Shown here in pieces: positions 30,118-35,262 of a stretch of 35,262 bases of DNA. This DNA comes from Phocaeicola intestinalis (GTDB lineage: Bacteria > Bacteroidota > Bacteroidia > Bacteroidales > Bacteroidaceae): positions 1-35,262 of the forward strand of contig NZ_JACSPP010000039.1 in the NCBI RefSeq assembly GCF_014837065.1, written 5' to 3'. Below the pieces are notes generated by a model, which saw nothing but the letters and a program-made list of their open reading frames with translations, did no database searches and was not told the DNA's origin. Each line of letters begins with the position of its first letter. Position 1 is the stretch's first letter. Position numbers and translations under genes: made by a program.

Positions 30118-32433
30118 ATGAAAAAAAAGGTTCTGATAAACGTATTCCTGATGCTTGCTGTTATGTTGCTGGCAGGCTGTTCAGTGAGCAAGTTTATTCC
30201 AGAGGGGAGCTATTTGTTGCATGATGTTAAAATAGAGTCGGATAATAAAGAGATTAAGTCGTCGCAGATGAATCTTTATGTCCGTCAGACCTCTAATGCC
30301 AAATGGTTCAGTATTGTCAAGCTTCCCATGTATATTTATAGTGCTTCAGGGCTGGATTCTACAAAATGGCTGAATCGTTTTTGGCGCAAGATAGGTGAGG
30401 CTCCCGTCATATATGACCGTGAGGCTGCTCGGGAAACCCGTGAGGAAATGGAAAAAGCCGTACAGAATATGGGATATATGGGAGCTACTGTAGATATGGA
30501 CGAGGTGCCTTCGGGCAACCGGATGAAAGTGTATTATTCGATTCATTCGGGACAACCGTACGTTGTAGAGCGTCTGACTTATGACATTTCCGATTCGAAA
30601 ATAGCCGCTTATCTGGCAGAAGATTCTACTCATACCCGTCTGTACGAGGGAATGCGTTTCGATGTAAACGTACTGGATGAGGAGCGTCAGCGTATTACCC
30701 AATACTTGCAGGACCGTGGGTATTATCGTTTCAATAAAGATTTCATAACTTATCAGGCGGATACGATGCTGAATACGCATCGGGTAGGTTTGACAATGAG
30801 ATTATTGCCTTACCGCCGTACAAAGGATGATGCGCCTCAACCCCATAGGCAGTACACATTGCGTAATGTGCGTTATGTGCTGGGGGTAGATTTTGCAGAA
30901 TTGTCAGAGGATGCTTTGCGCGGGCTCGATTCGATATCTTCCGGTGGAGTCGGGCTTTTTTATAAAGACAGACCTTTTTTACGTCCGCGGGTCGTAACCG
31001 ATTATAATCATTTACATCCGGGGGATTTGTATTGCAGCCGTAATGTACAGGACACTTATTCTTCGCTGGCGAGGCTGTCAGTATTGAAATATTCCAATAT
31101 CCGTTTCGATGAAGTACGGTTGCCCGGCGATTCTGCCCGTGTGGATGCATATATCTTTTTGTCTAAGAACAAAAACAAAGCCCTTTCATTCGAAATAGAA
31201 GGTACCAATTCGGCTGGTGATTTAGGAGCAGCCGCTTCGGCTTCATTTATCCACCGCAACTTGTTTAAAGGCTCGGAAACGTTTACCTTGAAATTGCGTG
31301 GTGCGTACGAAGCGGTAAGCGGACTGGAGGGGTATGCCAACAGCAATTATGTGGAGTATGGCGTGGAGAGCAGCATCAATTTCCCCGAATTTATGTTTCC
31401 TTTTTTGTCATCCGACTTCAAACGGCGTGTCCGGGCAACCTCAGAGGTCAGTGTGAAGTTCAATTCACAGGTACGTCCGGAGTTCGAACGGACGTTGGCT
31501 TCTGCTGCTTGGAGTTACCGGTGGTCGCGTAGGGGAAAAGCTACGCACCGGTTTGATGTGCTCGACATCAACTATGTTTACATGCCTTACATTTCCGGTG
31601 CTTTCAATGATTATCTTGACCGTATGGACCAGGTCAATCCTTTGTTGCGGCATAGTTATGAAGACCTTTTTATCGTGCGGATGGGGTATACTTATACATA
31701 CAACAGTGCAGGAGGAAATGCGATGAAGGCTGCCAAGAGCAATTCGTATTCCATCCGTTTCAATATTGAAGAGTCGGGCAATCTGCTTTATGGATTTTCG
31801 CGTCTGGTGCATAAGAAACCGAAATACGGCGATGCTTATCAGCTGGCAAACATCGATTTTGCCCAGTATGTGAAGATGGATATCGATTTTGCGAAGAATT
31901 TTGTGATAGACGACCGGAACTCGTTGGTATTTCATGCTGGGTTGGGCATAGCTTGCCCGTATGGCAATTCGAGAAGCCTGCCTTTCGAAAAGCTTTATTT
32001 CTCGGGTGGAGCCAATAGTGTGCGTGGCTGGAGAGTGCGTACGCTGGGACCCGGTTCGTACCGGGGAGACGGGAATACCATCGATTATGTCAATCATACA
32101 GGTGATATCAAGCTTGACCTTAACATCGAGTATCGTACCTATTTGTTCTGGAAATTGAACGGTGCGGCATTTATCGATGCCGGTAATGTGTGGAATATTC
32201 GTACCCAAGGCACACAGACCGAAGGCGTTTTCAAGTTCAACCGTTTTTATAAGCAATTGGCAGTAGCATATGGTTTGGGCATTCGTTTTGACCTCGATTT
32301 TCTAATCCTGCGTTTCGACGGTGGTATGAAAGCCATCAATCCGATGTATACGGGCAAAGACCGTTATCCGATTGTTTCACCTGATTTCAAGCGTGATTTT
32401 GCTTTCCACTTTGCTGTAGGCTATCCCTTCTGA
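30118..32433 (+). CDS. tamL: TamL-like BamA-family outer-membrane lipoprotein
   Basis: TamL is the Bacteroidota counterpart of TamA, an Omp85 protein that with inner-membrane TamB acts in envelope assembly or lipid transport. The 771-residue product begins MKKKVLINVFLMLAVMLLAGC with Cys21 as lipidation site, the feature that separates TamL from TamA. Residues about 25-370 contain POTRA-type units: YLLHDVKIESDNKEI at the start, then QPYVVERLTYDI and LRNVRYVLGVDFAE. The C-terminal barrel contains LYFSGGANSVRGWRVRTLGP, carrying the family's (V/I)RGW-type loop motif, and ends in FHFAVGYPF. tamB is not in the window. The SpoU methyltransferase next door is divergent. Confidence 0.85.
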   Translation: MKKKVLINVFLMLAVMLLAGCSVSKFIPEGSYLLHDVKIESDNKEIKSSQMNLYVRQTSNAKWFSIVKLPMYIYSASGLDSTKWLNRFWRKIGEAPVIYDREAARETREEMEKAVQNMGYMGATVDMDEVPSGNRMKVYYSIHSGQPYVVERLTYDISDSKIAAYLAEDSTHTRLYEGMRFDVNVLDEERQRITQYLQDRGYYRFNKDFITYQADTMLNTHRVGLTMRLLPYRRTKDDAPQPHRQYTLRNVRYVLGVDFAELSEDALRGLDSISSGGVGLFYKDRPFLRPRVVTDYNHLHPGDLYCSRNVQDTYSSLARLSVLKYSNIRFDEVRLPGDSARVDAYIFLSKNKNKALSFEIEGTNSAGDLGAAASASFIHRNLFKGSETFTLKLRGAYEAVSGLEGYANSNYVEYGVESSINFPEFMFPFLSSDFKRRVRATSEVSVKFNSQVRPEFERTLASAAWSYRWSRRGKATHRFDVLDINYVYMPYISGAFNDYLDRMDQVNPLLRHSYEDLFIVRMGYTYTYNSAGGNAMKAAKSNSYSIRFNIEESGNLLYGFSRLVHKKPKYGDAYQLANIDFAQYVKMDIDFAKNFVIDDRNSLVFHAGLGIACPYGNSRSLPFEKLYFSGGANSVRGWRVRTLGPGSYRGDGNTIDYVNHTGDIKLDLNIEYRTYLFWKLNGAAFIDAGNVWNIRTQGTQTEGVFKFNRFYKQLAVAYGLGIRFDLDFLILRFDGGMKAINPMYTGKDRYPIVSPDFKRDFAFHFAVGYPF

Positions 32434-32460
32434 TTAGTTTAATTCAATTATAAAGACAAG

Positions 32461-32691
32461 ATGAAAGATTCTAACAATTTGTATACGAAAGAAGAAATTC
32501 AGGAACTGGAACATTGGTTCGATAGCAAGGAGCTTCCTAAGAGTTTGCAATTGGACAAGGCTACATATATCCCAGACCTGAAAGAAACATTGCACAGGTT
32601 GTTTCTGCAAGCAGACCAATGCTACGAAAATCCGAAGATGCAAGGTTGTATTTATCTGCTAGAACGCATCAAGGCAAAGCTGGAGGAATGA
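32461..32691 (+). CDS. Small helical protein, possibly DUF6965
   Basis: The 76-residue product is acidic and helical, with no signal peptide or membrane segment. It has a conserved-looking motif EEIQELEHWFDSKELPKSLQ followed by a second helical half, KETLHRLFLQADQCYENPKM. It resembles small Bacteroidota proteins grouped as DUF6965, function unknown; I am only moderately sure of the family. It begins 27 bp after tamL and is probably co-transcribed. Confidence 0.65.
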   Translation: MKDSNNLYTKEEIQELEHWFDSKELPKSLQLDKATYIPDLKETLHRLFLQADQCYENPKMQGCIYLLERIKAKLEE

Positions 32692-32720
32692 AGAATCCCA
32701 TGTGGCGAAGCGATTCTTCA
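32689..32720. terminator. Hairpin between convergent genes
   Basis: TGAAGAATC (32689-32697, containing the stop codon) pairs exactly with GATTCTTCA (32712-32720). No strong T run follows directly on the plus strand. It may stop transcription from either side. Confidence 0.45.
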
Positions 32721-32741
32721 TTCTTCATTTAAAAAAGTTCA

Positions 32742-33482
32742 TCATTCCTCAAACTTCTGCTTGCGTAGAGTTTCTTTCAGCACTTTCGACATTGCCTCGT
32801 TTCCTTCTTTCGTGTAGCGGATGTCGGTGAAAATCTGTGCCAGCGTTTCGGTATGGTTGATTTCCACGAAATGCTTGTTCTCGGGCAGTGACTCCTTGTA
32901 GGCATAGATACGGTCGATGTCCTCGGGCGAATAGTCATGATATTGCTCTTCGTGAACGATGCCTTCCAAAGGCAGACGGTCGGTCTGGGGAGGACATTCA
33001 TCGGGATAGCCCACGGTGATGGTAGCAAGCGGAATGACCCGTTCGGGCAGGTTCAGGACTTCGATGATTTGGTCGGGATTATAAATCGTGGTGCCCAGGA
33101 AACAGGTGCCCAGTCCGGCGGCTTCGGCAAGTGTGCAGAAGTTTTGTGTAAGCATGATAGCATCGATGCTGGCATTCATGAACGAGAGCAGGTTGTCGTA
33201 GCCTGGTTCTGCCTTGCGTTGGCGACACCACTTCACAAAGCGGTTGAAGTCGGCGCAGAAGGTCAGCACCACGGGAGCCTCTGCCAGCATTGGCTGGTGG
33301 AAATGTGCGGGTGCCAGCCGTTCTTTCATTGCCGGGTCACGTGTGATAATGACGCTATACAACTGCATGTTACCCATTGTTGGGGCACGGAAAGCTTCTT
33401 CCAGCAATCCGTTTAGCAAGTCGGCAGGAATGTCCTGTTGCTTATACTTGCGTATCGTACGTCTGTTTTTGATAGAATCCAT
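32742..33482 (-). CDS. Nitroreductase family flavoprotein
   Basis: Nitroreductase-fold enzymes use FMN and NAD(P)H to reduce nitro compounds, quinones, flavins or related acceptors in the cytoplasm. The start at 33482 gives MDSIKNRRTIRKYKQQDIPA, the typical FMN-binding N-terminus with its RRTIRKY motif. A 19-codon extension upstream would run through the promoter. The 246-residue product has EEAFRAPTMGNMQLYSVIIT near 30-50, AIMLTQNFCTLAEAAGLGTC near 130, and PLATITVGYPDECP near 170. This is the longer NfsA/Frp-like size class with a C-terminal extension. In anaerobes such enzymes can affect metronidazole activation, but that is not shown here. Its promoter abuts a period-8 repeat array. Confidence 0.9.
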   Translation of the reverse strand: MDSIKNRRTIRKYKQQDIPADLLNGLLEEAFRAPTMGNMQLYSVIITRDPAMKERLAPAHFHQPMLAEAPVVLTFCADFNRFVKWCRQRKAEPGYDNLLSFMNASIDAIMLTQNFCTLAEAAGLGTCFLGTTIYNPDQIIEVLNLPERVIPLATITVGYPDECPPQTDRLPLEGIVHEEQYHDYSPEDIDRIYAYKESLPENKHFVEINHTETLAQIFTDIRYTKEGNEAMSKVLKETLRKQKFEE

Positions 33483-33508
33483 AATTTGTTTTTGGTTTTT
33501 GGTTTGAG

Positions 33509-33539
33509 CAAAGGTAATATAAAATGAGCAAATAAACAA
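33509..33539 (-). promoter_or_regulatory. Promoter of the nitroreductase gene
   Basis: On the minus strand TTG (33537-33539) and TACCTTTG (33509-33516) are separated by 20 nt. The period-8 array begins at 33541, one base beyond the -33 box. Confidence 0.65.
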
Positions 33540-33540
33540 T

Positions 33541-33636
33541 GTGCCAATGTGCTAATGTGTTAATGTGTTAATGTGCTAATGTGCTAATGTGTTAATGTGC
33601 TAATGTGTTAATGTGTTAATGTGCTAATGTGCCAAT
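33541..33636. repeat. Period-8 tandem array (GTGYTAAT)12
   Basis: Twelve uninterrupted 8-bp units of GTGYYAAT run from 33541 to 33636. The two variable bases read cc, ct, tt, tt, ct, ct, tt, ct, tt, tt, ct, cc. The first and last units are both GTGCCAAT and the order is nearly mirror-symmetric. The flank AATAAACAAT also occurs before the GCTAATGTG of the 69-bp repeat at 14883-14951, so the two may be related. It lies between the nitroreductase promoter and the 3' end of the 467-residue gene. Confidence 0.9.
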
Positions 33637-33673
33637 GTTCGTTACGCCGGATTTTGATAATGTTTACTGCGGT

Positions 33674-35077
33674 TTAATGTACCTCGAATTCGGATAATTT
33701 GATGCCATAGCCCATTTCGGGCCATTCTACGTAGATGTCTTGGTCATCTGTATGCCTCACTATCAACACTTGTTGCGTAGGGTTGATTTTTTGAAGAAAG
33801 TCGTATGCCTCTATGGGCAATTGGTACGTGCGGCTGTCCCCATTGTGCCTGATGAAGAGCTTCAGGCAAGTCCGGCTGATGCTGACATCTTCCAGCTGGT
33901 AGGTGTCTTTCAGGTCAATTCTGCCTGCAAACAACGCTTTGGCTTGTTCGAAGATGGAATTTCCTTGTTCTTTATCCCATTTGTTCATGATTCTTGTCCA
34001 CACTTTTTCTTCTTTGTCTTTCGCTTTTTCCAGATTTATCTGTTTCATGGCTTCAGGAAGCCCGAATAGATTACCTGTTGCAGGATTGGCTTCCAGATAG
34101 AGTGTATGCGTTTCTTCATCATATCCGTAGGCATAAAAACACCATTCTCTATGTGCTCCAGTTCCCCGGCAAGCTTGAAGGATGAGCGGGTCGTCTTCTT
34201 TATCTACCGACCAAAAGCAAAACACCAATGCGTCTTTCAGTACGAATGTGCAGATGTCTTTTCCTGCTTCCAGGCACAATACGATGTAGCACCCGTTTGT
34301 GGCACGCCCGAAACTATGCTCTACCAGTACCCATACTTGGCTGCCTTGTAGGTAAGGGTGCCCGGGTATGCGCCAAAAGCTTTTTGCATCCCAACCGAAT
34401 AACATCATGCTTTGACTGGCATAGCTGCTGAAATCCGCTTCCGTATAGCGTCGGAACAAGATGGTACAGTTTTCGATGATTTTCCACAAGTTCGATGCTT
34501 TTGTCAGTTCTTTCAGATTGAAAGAAATTTCATGCGCGTCCGTCCTTTCCGGGTACCAGTAGGATAACATACTGTCCAATTCGTCTATCAGCAGGCAGAA
34601 AGTGCGTTGGGGGTTTTCCTTATAAGGGTCGATATTTCGGCATCGTATATAAATCACCGTCACGATGCCCCAATACACATCCGGTTCGTCCGCTTTCAGG
34701 TCTTTCAGTATCGGGGCGGTTTCTTGCTGGAATTCCGGAGAACAAGCTTCGTAATCATCATCGGTCAGCATGAGCAGCAAGTATCGAAGCCACTTCGGAT
34801 GTTTCCGGTCCATTTCGGGCAGAATCAAGTCGCTGAAATAAGCGGCCCCTTCAAAGATACGCGCTAAGTTATACAAGTGCCTTTCCGTGAGGCAGTGCTC
34901 TTCCAGGAGCTTGTCCCACACGTCGTCCACCGTACTGTCTTTCGTTTCATCCCTCATAATCCGATAAAGGGTCGCCTTGTTGCTTTCGTATTCCAAGTCT
35001 TTGGCGAGTGCGGAAGCCGAAGGCGCGAAAGCCCGGTTTTCGATGAGGCATTGCAATATCTTTCGTTTCTCGTTCAT
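33674..35077 (-). CDS. Protein of unknown function with possible N-terminal helix-turn-helix
   Basis: I do not recognise this 467-residue product. It has no signal peptide or membrane helix. The N-terminus, KILQCLIENRAFAPSASALA then KDLEYESNKATLYRIMRDET, looks like a winged-helix or helix-turn-helix unit. It is followed by helical sequence to about residue 200. The central part (about 205-330) is rich in aromatic and beta-type sequence (MLFGWDAKSFWRIPGHPYLQ, WVLVEHSFGRATNGCYIVLC, WCFYAYGYDEETHTLYLEAN). The C-terminus returns to helices and a final beta segment. It may be a DNA-binding regulator with a sensor domain; that is inference. The region just upstream is unusually rich in dyads, as expected for autoregulation. 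Confidence 0.7.
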   Translation of the reverse strand: MNEKRKILQCLIENRAFAPSASALAKDLEYESNKATLYRIMRDETKDSTVDDVWDKLLEEHCLTERHLYNLARIFEGAAYFSDLILPEMDRKHPKWLRYLLLMLTDDDYEACSPEFQQETAPILKDLKADEPDVYWGIVTVIYIRCRNIDPYKENPQRTFCLLIDELDSMLSYWYPERTDAHEISFNLKELTKASNLWKIIENCTILFRRYTEADFSSYASQSMMLFGWDAKSFWRIPGHPYLQGSQVWVLVEHSFGRATNGCYIVLCLEAGKDICTFVLKDALVFCFWSVDKEDDPLILQACRGTGAHREWCFYAYGYDEETHTLYLEANPATGNLFGLPEAMKQINLEKAKDKEEKVWTRIMNKWDKEQGNSIFEQAKALFAGRIDLKDTYQLEDVSISRTCLKLFIRHNGDSRTYQLPIEAYDFLQKINPTQQVLIVRHTDDQDIYVEWPEMGYGIKLSEFEVH

Positions 35078-35081
35078 ATCC

Positions 35082-35182
35082 GTATCAATTTAAGCCGGTT
35101 TTGATACAAAACGCCGGCACCTGCCGAAATCCGTCCTTATATAATATAAGGAGTAAACGGGAAAACCGTAATTTTGTATCAA
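35082..35182 (-). promoter_or_regulatory. Dyad-rich regulatory region upstream of the 467-residue gene
   Basis: TTGATACAAAA at 35101-35111 recurs as its exact reverse complement TTTTGTATCAA at 35172-35182, and a half-match GTATCAAT lies at 35082-35089. Between them is a perfect 17-bp palindrome, CCTTATATAATATAAGG (35135-35151). Closer to the gene, GCCGGTTTTG (35094-35103) and CAAAACGCCGGC (35107-35118) form an imperfect stem. These are candidate operator sites; no consensus -7 box was found. The end of the window, to 35262, shows nothing coding. Confidence 0.5.
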
Positions 35183-35262
35183 TCCCTTACTGTCCAACTC
35201 TTCAAATGCACATCAATTCCTACGTAAATATTTTGTCCTTCAAAATTTAATGTGTTACTTTG

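Noticed and set aside
32742..33539. A longer nitroreductase beginning at 33539
   Set aside because: The 19 extra codons cover the predicted promoter, and the family N-terminus begins at the Met at 33482.

Overview
The window is chromosomal DNA from a member of the order Bacteroidales, most likely Bacteroides, Phocaeicola or a close relative. Four things support this. Many promoters have the Bacteroidota sigma-ABfr form, with TTTG or TTG about 19-20 nt before TAnnTTTG. Ribosomal protein S16 carries a long Ala/Glu-rich tail. Several families are largely restricted to Bacteroidota (DUF4199, a DUF6452-like lipoprotein with a DUF6048-like partner, a fimbrillin/GLUG lipoprotein, TamL). Shine-Dalgarno sequences are scarce. 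No rRNA, phage, transposase, integrase or CRISPR array was seen.

Layout. Bases 1-5110 hold rpsP and a patch of eroded accessory genes: an outer-membrane efflux protein with an apparent internal deletion, a lincosamide nucleotidyltransferase-like gene, a frameshifted EamA transporter, a DUF169 gene, and the fused remains of a response regulator and its sensor kinase. Inverted copies of a 73-bp dispersed repeat bound this segment. Bases 5172-9388 (minus strand) encode a lipoprotein S41 protease with a coiled-coil membrane protein, and a fimbrillin-like lipoprotein. Bases 10310-14835 hold gdhA and, divergently, a 985-residue protein with two receiver-like domains fused to a PEP-synthase-type ATP-grasp domain. 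Near 15.1 kb lie tRNA-Thr(UGU) and a structured RNA.

Bases 15476-23053 are a plus-strand run: DUF4199 protein, glycosyltransferase, DUF6452-like and DUF6048-like proteins, mntP, apbE, an OPT transporter and a secreted esterase. From 23173 onward come a PurF-like protein lacking the nucleophilic cysteine, a D15-type outer-membrane protein (minus), pepT, gcvT, a SpoU RNA methyltransferase (minus), tamL, a small acidic protein, a nitroreductase (minus) and a 467-residue protein of unknown function (minus) with a dyad-rich upstream region.

Most genes are housekeeping or envelope genes. What stands out is between them: intergenic repeats with fixed short periods (7-8 bp and 22-23 bp), often as inverted arms around a conserved core. 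These include period-7/8 repeats at four gene junctions in a row between 18.1 and 22.2 kb, and a period-8 array that ends against the nitroreductase promoter. I see no complete novel defence or mobile system. The best candidates for undescribed biology are these repeat families, the receiver/ATP-grasp fusion and the structured RNA at 15.1-15.3 kb. All family names come from reading the translated sequence; no database search was run.
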